From Nitrospirillum iridis (GTDB lineage: Bacteria > Pseudomonadota > Alphaproteobacteria > Azospirillales > Azospirillaceae): a stretch of 64,000 bases of DNA. The translations under genes and the position numbers were made by a program. Position 1 is the first letter of the stretch. Every line of letters begins with the position of its first letter. A model generated the notes under the pieces. That model worked only from the letters and a program-made list of their open reading frames with translations, had not been told where the DNA came from and ran no database searches. Where the stretch lies: assembly GCF_014205765.1 (NCBI RefSeq), contig NZ_JACIIZ010000005.1, forward strand, positions 1 through 64,000, read 5' to 3'. Shown piece after piece: positions 7,321 to 14,259 of this stretch.

Positions 7321-9171
7321 TTAGAACAGCTTCAGGATGGCCTGCTGGCTCTGGTTTGCCAGGGACAGGGTGGTGACACCCAACTGCTGGCGGGTCTGCA
7401 GGGTCAGCAACTGGGCGCCCGCCTGGTTCTGGTCGACCTGGACCAAGCTGTCCGCGCCGTCCGACAAGACGTTATTGAACGCGTCGGTGAAGTCTGAGCG
7501 GGTCTGGATGACGTTCAGGTTGGTGCTGAGCGTCTGGCCGGCGGACCGCAACTGGTTCGTCGCGTAGGTCAGCTGACTCACCGCCGCGTCGATGTCGGAC
7601 CGATCCAGGAAGTTGTTCTGGGCATAGTCAAGCCGCAGGCCCTGACCATCGGTGGTGACGTTGGTGGATTTCACCGTCAGCGAGTTGGTGTTGGTCTCGT
7701 TGAACTGCACCGACAGGTCGTTCTGGGTGTTGGCCGGCGTCTGCTGCGTCGTCGTCATGTTGGCGAAGCCGCTGGCCGATGCCGCCTGCATGATCTTGGC
7801 GGAGTCGATGTTGACACGAACCGTGCCGGTGGTGAACGACATGGCGTTCTCGCCATCGGTCAGCTTGGCGCTGCCACGATCATTGGCGCCCGACCGGGTG
7901 ATGGACACACCGTTGAGGTCGGTTGCCGTGACCGAGACATCCACGTCCTTCTCAATGGTCGAGGTGCCGTTGCCCGCCGTTCCCAGGCCCTCCAGCGTCT
8001 TGCGATCGATGGTGAAGGACACGACCGACCCGGAGGTGAAGGACACCGAGATGTCCTTCGTCAGGGCGTTGGTGGCGGAGCTGCCCAGCGTGAAGCTGTT
8101 CGAGGTGCCGAATGAGCCGCTGGCGGTGATGGTGAAGCTGTTGCTGCTGGCGGTGTAGCCGACGGTGAAGCCCGAACTCTGCAGTCCGGTGGCCACCAGC
8201 GCCTGCAGGTGGTTGGCGATGGTCTGCTGGCGGATGGTCGGCGAAGCGTTGGACACGTCGCCCGCCGAGGCGGTGTAGCTGAACGACCGGCCGTTGACCG
8301 TGACGTTGAAGGTGTCGCCCTGGTCGACGTTGCCGGTGATGTTGACCTGCGAGACCTGCGGGACACCCGACTTGCCGGCCGTGTTCAGCGTGTTGCTGGC
8401 CGACTGGGTGTTGTCAAAGAAGGTGATGGAGCGGGACTCATCGCCTTCGGTGATGACCACCGTGCGGGTCTGGCCCACGGCACCGCGCATTTCGATCGAC
8501 ACGTCGGAGAAGTTGCCCGCCGTCGCGCTGAGCTTGCCGGAAATCTTCAGACCGAACAGGCCGCGGGCGTCTTCGGTCGACGCGATGTCGCCGGCGCTGC
8601 CCGAGATGTCGCCCGTGCCGGAAACGCGGATGGAATAGGTGTCCGAGGTGGTGACATTGGTGACGCGGCTGTTGGACAGGCCGGTGATGGAATTGACGGT
8701 CGCCCGCGTCACCGAGGTGGCGTCGTAGGTCTGGCCGCTGCCAGCCAGCAGGTTCTTGCCGCCGTAGCCGCTGTCACCGGCCAGCTTGTCGATCTGGTCC
8801 TTGATGGCGTTGAACTGGTCCGCCAGCGACTTGCGGGCCGCGATGGAGGACGGATCGTCGCCCAGGTTGGAATAAGCGGACGTCGTCAGGCCCTTGGCCT
8901 GGTCGATCAGCTTTTGAATGGAGGTGATGCCCTGGTTGCCGGCCTTGATCGTGCTGATGGCCTGACCCATCGCGTCCTTCAAGGTCGACAGGTCGCTGGC
9001 ACGCTGGTTCAGACCCTGCGCGGCGAAGAAGGCGGTGGGGCCATCCAGCGCGCTGTTGATCTTGTTGCCCGTGGACAGTTGGGTCTGGAGCTTGTCGATC
9101 GAGCTGTTGGTGTTTTGCAGCAACAGCAGGTTGGAACGCATTGCCGAAGAAAGCGCGACTTGAGTGGACAT
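7321..9171 (-). CDS. Flagellin, long-form with a large central domain
   Basis: 616 residues from the ATG at 9169-9171 (MSTQVALSSAMRSNLLLL); a second ATG directly upstream (9172-9174) is possible. AAGGAG lies 7 bases before the chosen ATG. The N-terminal D0/D1 helices (about 1-140) and C-terminal D1/D0 helices (about 535-616, ending LANQSQQAILKLF) are well conserved. The middle (about 150-520) is a Ser/Thr-rich beta domain, giving about twice the size of minimal flagellins. It is exported by the flagellar type III system and polymerises into the filament. The gene appears monocistronic, with a sigma-54-like promoter far upstream and a hairpin downstream. Confidence 0.95.
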   Translation of the reverse strand: MSTQVALSSAMRSNLLLLQNTNSSIDKLQTQLSTGNKINSALDGPTAFFAAQGLNQRASDLSTLKDAMGQAISTIKAGNQGITSIQKLIDQAKGLTTSAYSNLGDDPSSIAARKSLADQFNAIKDQIDKLAGDSGYGGKNLLAGSGQTYDATSVTRATVNSITGLSNSRVTNVTTSDTYSIRVSGTGDISGSAGDIASTEDARGLFGLKISGKLSATAGNFSDVSIEMRGAVGQTRTVVITEGDESRSITFFDNTQSASNTLNTAGKSGVPQVSQVNITGNVDQGDTFNVTVNGRSFSYTASAGDVSNASPTIRQQTIANHLQALVATGLQSSGFTVGYTASSNSFTITASGSFGTSNSFTLGSSATNALTKDISVSFTSGSVVSFTIDRKTLEGLGTAGNGTSTIEKDVDVSVTATDLNGVSITRSGANDRGSAKLTDGENAMSFTTGTVRVNIDSAKIMQAASASGFANMTTTQQTPANTQNDLSVQFNETNTNSLTVKSTNVTTDGQGLRLDYAQNNFLDRSDIDAAVSQLTYATNQLRSAGQTLSTNLNVIQTRSDFTDAFNNVLSDGADSLVQVDQNQAGAQLLTLQTRQQLGVTTLSLANQSQQAILKLF

Positions 9172-9427
9172 CATCTGTCTCCTTTTGAGCTGCCGGAGGG
9201 CGGCCGTTTGGGCCGGTCTGATCCTTCTGGCGAGAGCAAGCTGCTGGTCCCACACCACCGGGAACACCACCCGCCCGCTGCCGGGGGGGCCTAAGTCCCC
9301 GTCTCCGGGCGGCGGCCCTTTCCTGCCGGGACTGGCGGAAAAGATCCGTCCGGGATCGCCGGGGCGTTCCGTTGGTATGGGTGCCGTCAACCTCCTCTGA
9401 TGGACGGTTAGGTTCGGACGGCCATCC
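9172..9427 (-). other. Long untranslated leader of the flagellin gene
   Basis: About 250 bases between the sigma-54-like promoter and the flagellin ATG. They hold no convincing gene. The frame stays open upstream of the ATG, but the composition and the strong AAGGAG site argue for the downstream start. The GC-rich stretch around 9270-9330 can fold; a post-transcriptional role is inference. Confidence 0.5.
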
Positions 9428-9443
9428 GCAGAAACCGTGCCAA
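9428..9443 (-). promoter_or_regulatory. Sigma-54 (-24/-12) promoter of flagellin
   Basis: The minus strand reads TTGGCACG-GTTT-CTGC, one mismatch from the consensus YTGGCACGNNNNTTGC with correct spacing. Sigma-54 control of late flagellar genes is known in many proteobacteria. Confidence 0.75.
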
Positions 9444-9669
9444 CAGCGCGGGGAGATATTCACGTTATTGTAAATAAAGGGGTTTGCCGCCGACGCGCAG
9501 GACCGGACGCGGGCACAGGGCACCGGGTTGGGGGGCGGATTTTTCCGCTTGCCGGGTCAAATTTGCCGGGTACCCTCCCGGACACACGGACGAGATTTCC
9601 GGGTGAATGGCCCCTGGAAGGGCGGTGCGGGGGGAAAAGGCAGTCCGGGATCGCCGGCACGGCGATCTG

Positions 9670-10320
9670 TCACCCCTCGGTCGTCCGCCAGGCCAGCAGC
9701 AGGTTGCGGCAGTCTTGGGCCACCCCGCCGCGCTGCGGCAGGTCGGCCGCCAACGCCGCCGGGAACCGTTGTTTCACGGGCGATGTCACCGCGACATCGA
9801 TGGCCAGCACCACGCGTTGCTCCGCCGATGGATTTTCGACCTGATGCGGGATGGCGAAATCCCCCGTCCATCCATGGCCGGGTGGATAGGCCACCGCTTC
9901 ATGGCCGATCCAGGTGGTGGCGGCCGCCGGCACCTGGATGGGAATCAGGATGCGCGCCTCGTCGAGGTGCAGCGCCTGGTTATCGAAATGCCATGGCAGC
10001 AGACTGCGTGGCGCCTGGCGCAGGAGGTGGCAGCCGCGAACCTTCCAATCAACGCGGGCAAGGAGGGCGGCCACGGCGGGCATCATGGCCAACGCCGGCA
10101 TGGCCTGGGGTGAGGCGTGCAGGTCGCGTTCCAGCAGCACGATGGACGTCCAGCCCTCGGTGGCCCCAAAATAGTGACGGGCCTCGGGCGGCAACTCACG
10201 ATCCAGCGCGGCGAACTCCGCCTGCAAGGGGGCGGGGTCTATCGCCAGATCCAGCGCACCGTGCAGCATCAGCCCACAGTCACGCGTCCTCTCCTGCCAA
10301 GGCTGCACCCCAGTCCCCAA
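9670..10320 (-). CDS. Aspartyl/asparaginyl beta-hydroxylase-like protein
   Basis: 216 residues. The C-terminal half looks like the Asp_Arg_Hydrox double-stranded beta-helix of Fe(II)/2-oxoglutarate dioxygenases: LLPWHFDNQ supplies a HxD-like pair, and GDFAIPHQVENPSAEQRVVL supplies the distal His, the Asn and the Arg that binds 2-oxoglutarate. Such enzymes hydroxylate Asp, Asn or Arg side chains or related small molecules; the substrate here is unknown. It is transcribed toward flagellin but is separated from it by the flagellin promoter. Internal ATGs (MLHGALDLAI) offer a shorter start. Confidence 0.68.
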   Translation of the reverse strand: MGTGVQPWQERTRDCGLMLHGALDLAIDPAPLQAEFAALDRELPPEARHYFGATEGWTSIVLLERDLHASPQAMPALAMMPAVAALLARVDWKVRGCHLLRQAPRSLLPWHFDNQALHLDEARILIPIQVPAAATTWIGHEAVAYPPGHGWTGDFAIPHQVENPSAEQRVVLAIDVAVTSPVKQRFPAALAADLPQRGGVAQDCRNLLLAWRTTEG

Positions 10321-10520
10321 TCCCGTCGCGCCTCCCCTCCGGAGGTCGCCCCCTATGCCGCCCCATATTTAACGTCCAAGTCCGTTGGCGGCCACGGTTG
10401 ATCGGGGGAACGACGTGCGAAACGGTGGAAGAATTCAACGCCCGGCTTGCGGTCGGACCTGCCGCTTTCCTGATTGACCAGATGGCGGCAAACCACGTAA
10501 ACCCTAGCCCTGCATGGTCT

Positions 10521-10597
10521 CGGGGCGTAGCGCAGTCTGGTAGCGCGACGGTTTTGGGAACCGTAGGCCCCCGGTTCGAATCCGGGCGCCCCGACCA
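10521..10597 (+). tRNA. tRNA-Pro (anticodon UGG)
   Basis: 77 nt. Acceptor CGGGGCG (10521-10527) pairs with CGCCCCG (10587-10593); discriminator A and encoded CCA follow. The anticodon stem ACGGT/ACCGT encloses the loop TTTGGGA, anticodon TGG. The T-loop TTCGAAT is canonical. Confidence 0.97.
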
Positions 10598-10707
10598 TCA
10601 TCCGGACCGGCGCCTTGTGGCGACGTCCGGGTTTCCCAACCGCCCGTCGGCCCGGTGCTCCGGACGGCGGGCATCAGGTGTTTCGTTCAACCAGGGACGT
10701 TCCAGAG

Positions 10708-11013
10708 ATGCAGGTTCGTATCTATCAGCCGGCCAAGACGGCCATGCAGTCCGGCCGTGCCAAGACCCAGTCCTGGCTGCTGGAATATGAACTGGCCACC
10801 GCCCGCCGGCCGGAGCCGCTGATGGGCTGGGTCAGTTCGGGCGATACCCTGAATCAGGTGAAGCTGACCTTCGACAGCGCCGATGAGGCCGTCGCCTACG
10901 CCCAGCGCAAGGGCTGGGGCTATGAAGTCATCACCCACAATGACCGCATCGTCCGCCCCAAGAACTACGCCGATAATTTCCGCGCCGACCGCCCCCGCGT
11001 CGGCCGTTTCTAA
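10708..11013 (+). CDS. Complex I accessory subunit, NDUFS4-like (ETC complex I subunit conserved region)
   Basis: 101 residues from the ATG at 10708; in-frame sequence upstream is the tRNA trailer. The motif W(V)SSGDTLNQVKLTFDSADEA, followed by YAQRKGWGYEVI and RPKNYADNF, is typical of the ETC_C1_NDUFS4 family. This family is nearly confined to alphaproteobacteria and mitochondria, and binds the hydrophilic arm of NADH:ubiquinone oxidoreductase. The gene sits alone between two tRNA genes. Its presence supports the alphaproteobacterial assignment. Confidence 0.92.
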   Translation: MQVRIYQPAKTAMQSGRAKTQSWLLEYELATARRPEPLMGWVSSGDTLNQVKLTFDSADEAVAYAQRKGWGYEVITHNDRIVRPKNYADNFRADRPRVGRF

Positions 11014-11054
11014 TCCCCGGTGTGTCGGCCCAGAGGGTCGGCGATCGCCAGGCA

Positions 11055-11131
11055 GGCCCCGTAGCTCAGCTGGATAGAGCACCCGCCTTCTAAGCGGGAT
11101 GTCGCAGGTTCGAGCCCTGCCGGGGTCGCCA
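11055..11131 (+). tRNA. tRNA-Arg (anticodon UCU), the prophage attachment gene
   Basis: 77 nt. Acceptor GGCCCCG (11055-11061) pairs with CGGGGTC (11121-11127), with one G-U pair; discriminator G and CCA are encoded. Stem CCCGC/GCGGG holds loop CTTCTAA, anticodon TCT. The 3' 18 bases of the gene lie inside the attL core, so the gene is kept intact by phage DNA. Confidence 0.97.
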
Positions 11132-11152
11132 TCTCGCCCTGACGCGTCTTGT
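11114..11152. repeat. attL core (39-bp direct repeat)
   Basis: GCCCTGCCGGGGTCGCCATC and the next 19 bases are identical to 61945-61983. It spans the last 18 bases of tRNA-Arg and 21 bases beyond. Confidence 0.96.
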
Positions 11153-11163
11153 TTATCAATGCG

Positions 11164-12318
11164 TTAGCGGCTGGATTTGTCCAACCTTTTCGAACCCGCT
11201 TCGGAAGGTTGGACACTTTTGTTCGATCCGTGTTCTTCCAGGCGTTCCATGGCCCTGGCCGCCAGCCCCTTCTGCCGGGCCGCGCGGGTGTAGTGCGCCA
11301 CCTGGCTTAGGGTCCTGTGCCCCGTGATGGCGGCAATCTCATGCTCGCTGGCCCCCAGCTCAGCAAGGCGGGTCGCCGCCGTCTTGCGCAGGCCGTGGGC
11401 GCTGCAATGGTCAAGACCGGCTTCCCGGCACCAGTCCCGAAACATGTTGCCGAAACTGGCGACGGCGAAGGGCTTGCCCCGCATCGTCACCAAATAGGCC
11501 AGGTGCCCGGTGTTGGTCTGGTCCAGGATTTCGCGCAACGGCGCGACGATGGGGATTGAGACGGTCACCGGCTTATGGCGGGCGCCCTTGGCCTGGGTGA
11601 TCGTCAACCAGCCGTCCTTGACGTGCTGGGGACCCATTCGAACGACGTCTGATCGGCGTTGACCCGTATACAACAGCAGGGCCATGGCCAGCCGCGCCCG
11701 CGTGCCTATCGGGTGTTTAGCCTCGAATTGCGCCACCTCTTCAAGGGTCCAGGTGTGATAGCCCTCCCCCTCTTGAGGGAATTTCTGCACGTCGCGCGCC
11801 GGGTTGGTCTGCAACCACCCGGCCTTGACCGCGACGCGGAAGAGGTGTTTCAGCGCCTTCAACAGGTTGTTCGCCCCCTCGGGGGTGTCCGACCGGTCGT
11901 CGTGCAGTTTCTGCACGTGGGTGCTGGTCATCAGGTGGGCTGGGTTCTTGCCATATTTTTCACACAGGGCGTCCAGCAAGTAGCGCCGCGCCTTCTGTGT
12001 GCCGGGATCAAGCTGGTTACGAAAGGCGCCTGTCGCATAGTACCGTTCCACCAGGGCGCGGAATGTCCCTGGCGCGGCTGCGGTTTCCCCTGGCGCGGGT
12101 TTGCCCTTCCGGCGCGGCGCGCGCTCGGGTGCCTTGCCCTCAAGGGCGGCGCGATATTGCGCCATGAATTCCGGCGTCCCGGGCGTGGCGGTCAGCAGCA
12201 CCTTGAGGTGTCCGCGCCGTCGCAGGTAGATCCGGACCTTGCCGTGGCGGTCGACGTCTTCCACCAGGTATTTCAGCTTGACCGTGCCGGTACCATCCCG
12301 CAGGCGGAATTCAACCAT
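11164..12318 (-). CDS. int: Tyrosine-recombinase integrase
   Basis: 384 residues from ATG 12316-12318 (MVEFRLRDG), preceded by GAGGG. An upstream in-frame ATG at 12351 would overlap the neighbouring gene and has no such site. The N-terminal arm-binding and core-binding regions (about 1-170) are followed by a catalytic domain with all landmarks: Arg in YTGQRRSD, HGLRK (His and Arg), GHRT and the nucleophilic Tyr in AHYTRA. It catalyses integration at the tRNA-Arg 3' end. The 3' coding end contains the P-arm repeats. It is the last gene of the leftward operon, directly after the excisionase-like gene. Confidence 0.95.
   Translation of the reverse strand: MVEFRLRDGTGTVKLKYLVEDVDRHGKVRIYLRRRGHLKVLLTATPGTPEFMAQYRAALEGKAPERAPRRKGKPAPGETAAAPGTFRALVERYYATGAFRNQLDPGTQKARRYLLDALCEKYGKNPAHLMTSTHVQKLHDDRSDTPEGANNLLKALKHLFRVAVKAGWLQTNPARDVQKFPQEGEGYHTWTLEEVAQFEAKHPIGTRARLAMALLLYTGQRRSDVVRMGPQHVKDGWLTITQAKGARHKPVTVSIPIVAPLREILDQTNTGHLAYLVTMRGKPFAVASFGNMFRDWCREAGLDHCSAHGLRKTAATRLAELGASEHEIAAITGHRTLSQVAHYTRAARQKGLAARAMERLEEHGSNKSVQPSEAGSKRLDKSSR
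11177..11216. repeat. Arm-type integrase sites, left arm
   Basis: TTGTCCAAC (11177-11185) and GTTGGACAC (11208-11216) form an inverted pair; extended arms TGTCCAACCTT / AAGGTTGGACA match over 11 bp. The same 9-mer recurs as an inverted pair near attR. Confidence 0.7.
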
Positions 12319-12326
12319 CGCGCCCT

Positions 12327-12608
12327 CTACTTTCCAGGCGCCAGCCCGCAATCCACATCCCAGGGGTTCACGTCGCCGGCCGGCGGCACCATCGCCGCCC
12401 CGGCCTCATCGGGCAACGCGGAAAAGGCGGCGTCAAGGGCCATCAGGTCCCAAACCCGGCGCCCATCGATCCGCTTCGGCCGGGGCATGGCGCCGCGCTC
12501 GATCATCTGATCGAATTTTGTGGCGCTGATCCCCACGTACTCCGCCGCCTGTTCGCGGGACAGCCCTCGCGGTGGAAGGGATGCCGGCAAGATGCCGCGC
12601 TTGGTCAT
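12327..12608 (-). CDS. Excisionase / AlpA-like winged-helix protein
   Basis: 93 residues. The motif LSREQAAEYVGISATKFDQMIERGAMPRP is a MerR/AlpA-type winged helix, and RIDGRRVWDL is the usual beta-wing. Such small proteins bind attachment-site DNA and steer integrases toward excision. It lies 8 bp upstream of int in the same operon, and its start overlaps the stop of the DUF4031 gene. The role as Xis is inferred from position and fold. Confidence 0.8.
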   Translation of the reverse strand: MTKRGILPASLPPRGLSREQAAEYVGISATKFDQMIERGAMPRPKRIDGRRVWDLMALDAAFSALPDEAGAAMVPPAGDVNPWDVDCGLAPGK

Positions 12609-12937
12609 GCCGCCCGCCCTCCCCCCTGCTCAATCGCCTGGTGAGCCTGATGGGCCTTGTACCAGGCGAAGGCTTCTTCCGGCTTGCCCAGCTCGCCCGT
12701 GACCTTGCGGCGGGCGCGCATGGCGGCGGCTTGCCTCCACGTGATGGTGATCGCCCCCGCCTTGACGGCCAGGGCGCGGCGCGACGCACTGACGTCGTAG
12801 TGGTCGCCCTGGTACCAGCGGCGAAGCATGCCGATGCGGCTGGCCATGGCGTGCAACTCCGCCTCCGTGTCCGCGATCATGTGGCACAGGATCATGCGCC
12901 CCAGCTGCGCCCGCATGTTGTCGACATAGACGGTCAT
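12605..12937 (-). CDS. DUF4031 family protein
   Basis: 110 residues. MTVYVDNMRAQLGRMILCHMIADT...ELHAMASRIGM...WYQGDHYDVSASRRALAV matches the DUF4031 pattern, common in actinobacterial genomes and phages. The family has conserved Asp/His residues suggestive of a metal site, but its activity is unknown. A copy of the dispersed palindrome lies 13 bp upstream of its start. It is embedded in the leftward early operon with 4-bp overlaps at both ends. Confidence 0.8.
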   Translation of the reverse strand: MTVYVDNMRAQLGRMILCHMIADTEAELHAMASRIGMLRRWYQGDHYDVSASRRALAVKAGAITITWRQAAAMRARRKVTGELGKPEEAFAWYKAHQAHQAIEQGGGRAA

Positions 12938-13179
12938 GATGGCACCCTGGCACGAACGGCGTTCGTGGCGGCCACGTCAACGCATCGGCGGAACCGGTTC
13001 AGGGCCGCCTCCCGCTCATCAATGTTGGGGAAGGTGGTCGCCAGCACGCCGCCCACGGGGATGGCCATGACGATCACGAAATCATGGGCGTCCAAGTTAT
13101 GGCGTTCGATCACGGCGCCTATGGCCTCGCTCATATCCGCCGCCGCGCTGGTCAGGCGTTGTTCGTTCACGGGGGTCAT
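12934..13179 (-). CDS. Small early phage protein, unknown
   Basis: 81 residues from ATG 13177-13179 (MTPVNEQRLTSAAADM); a longer frame upstream only reads the neighbour in the wrong frame. It is alpha-helical in the first half, with a hydrophobic strand (DFVIVMAIPVGGVLATTF) in the middle. No recognised domain. It overlaps both neighbours by 4 bp. The palindrome at 12951-12967 lies in its last codons (ATNAVRAR). Confidence 0.65.
   Translation of the reverse strand: MTPVNEQRLTSAAADMSEAIGAVIERHNLDAHDFVIVMAIPVGGVLATTFPNIDEREAALNRFRRCVDVAATNAVRARVPS
12951..12967. promoter_or_regulatory. Dispersed palindrome copy 1
   Basis: CACGAACGGCGTTCGTG, a perfect 17-bp palindrome around a central G. It lies 13 bp upstream of the DUF4031 start. 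Confidence 0.75.
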
Positions 13180-13751
13180 TCCGCCGCCCTCCCCGCCAGT
13201 TGCGCGGCGACGCTGATCGGCAAGGGCTTGCTGGTCACCGTCCAATGCTGCGTCCAGTCCGGCATGGGCGGCCGGTGCAGGATCCGGATGGCATTGGCGC
13301 GGCCCCTGCCCCGGCTGATCCAGCCCCGTTCCTCCAAGCGGCACAGGATGGCGTGGACGTTGCTGCGGGACGCAAGTTCCAGTTCATCGGCCATTTCCTG
13401 CATGCTGGGAATGGCGCCAGTGGCGTCCATGCACTCCGTCAACAGGCGCATGACGGACAACTGGCGCTTGGTCAGCGCGGCCGGCGGCAGGACCGTTGTC
13501 ATCTGTTCTGGTATGTGCGCGGACGACAGCGACAGCATGACATAGCCTGGGGTCAGATATGGACCAGAGGCGAGGATGTGGGTGACGTGGCGGGTCAGGC
13601 GGCGACCGGTGGGGATGCCGTCCCGGCATTCGTGCAACCGGAGTTGGTCACCCACCTGATAGTCGCGATCATCGCGCCGCAACTCCGCCGTTTTCCGCCC
13701 CGCCTCCACCTCCGTGTAATGCGCCTCATCGCATTTAAGATCGTGGATCAT
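13176..13751 (-). CDS. DUF3850 (ASCH/PUA-like) fused to a LexA-type DNA-binding domain
   Basis: 191 residues. Residues 1-75 (MIHDLKCDEAHYTEVEAGRK ... DQLRLHECRDG ... VTHIL) are a DUF3850 domain, an ASCH/PUA-like fold thought to bind nucleic acid or modified nucleotides. Residues 93-158 (LTKRQLSVMRLLTECMDATG ... MADELELASRSNVHAILCRL ... RANAIRIL) match the winged helix of LexA, closest in pattern to the Bacillus-type N-terminus. There is no LexA autoprotease domain. It probably acts as a DNA-binding regulator without RecA-triggered cleavage. It overlaps its neighbours by 4 bp in the leftward early operon. Confidence 0.82.
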   Translation of the reverse strand: MIHDLKCDEAHYTEVEAGRKTAELRRDDRDYQVGDQLRLHECRDGIPTGRRLTRHVTHILASGPYLTPGYVMLSLSSAHIPEQMTTVLPPAALTKRQLSVMRLLTECMDATGAIPSMQEMADELELASRSNVHAILCRLEERGWISRGRGRANAIRILHRPPMPDWTQHWTVTSKPLPISVAAQLAGRAAE

Positions 13752-13987
13752 GGCGCATCCCCCTCTTGGATGATCGCTGCCAGGGCGCGGATGGCCGCCT
13801 TGGCGTCTTCGTCCAGGTCTGCGGCTATGGCCTTGAAGTCCAAGCCTATGTCATTCCCTTCCCTGGTAAGGCTGTTGATGAGGCAGGCGACGGCGAAATC
13901 GCCATCCTCGACAACAGCATGGGCAATATCGTCCGTATCCGGATAAATGGTGGCGCTGGTGGTCAAGCTGATGCTCGTGCTGGTCAT
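13748..13987 (-). CDS. Small acidic phage protein, unknown
   Basis: 79 residues, acidic (DTDDIAHAVVEDGDFAVACL, DLDEDAKAAIRAL). No membrane segment or known motif. It overlaps the DUF3850-LexA gene by 4 bp (ATGA-type), so the two are probably translationally coupled. A small acidic protein coupled to a DNA-binding regulator could be a partner or anti-regulator, but that is only a guess. Confidence 0.6.
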   Translation of the reverse strand: MTSTSISLTTSATIYPDTDDIAHAVVEDGDFAVACLINSLTREGNDIGLDFKAIAADLDEDAKAAIRALAAIIQEGDAP

Positions 13988-14020
13988 GGCGGAAACCTCT
14001 CAATTCAGCGGGAGTGGGGG

Positions 14021-14248
14021 CTAAGCGAGGGTGTGGCGGACCATCTCAGCCAACGCCTTGAACGGTCCCAACTGGTCAATCTCGTGCTGGCAAAGGGGGC
14101 GCTGAAACTTGATCCTGATGGCCGGGTCCAGCGCGTCCAGGAACGCGGCGACAACGGCGGCAGCAACCGCGCGGTCAGCTGGGTTCCCGGCGTTTTCCAA
14201 CGCTTGGGCGCCAGCATTGACGGCCTGCCGAATGGCGAATGCGCTCAT
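14021..14248 (-). CDS. Small phage protein, unknown
   Basis: 75 residues from ATG 14246-14248 (MSAFAIRQAVNAGAQAL). Predicted mostly helical, Ala-rich, with no recognised motif. It sits between the methyltransferase gene and the acidic protein in the leftward operon. The in-frame extension upstream overlaps the methyltransferase in a different frame and is rejected. Confidence 0.55.
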   Translation of the reverse strand: MSAFAIRQAVNAGAQALENAGNPADRAVAAAVVAAFLDALDPAIRIKFQRPLCQHEIDQLGPFKALAEMVRHTLA

Positions 14249-14259
14249 GCCGTATCCTC

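Noticed and set aside
8209-9294. 361-codon plus-strand frame opposite flagellin
   Set aside because: Shadow; flagellin is certain on the minus strand.
11221-11235. GTTC-N7-GTTC, an alphaproteobacterial SOS box pattern in the int gene
   Set aside because: About one or two such matches are expected by chance in 51 kb, and it is inside coding sequence, not a promoter.
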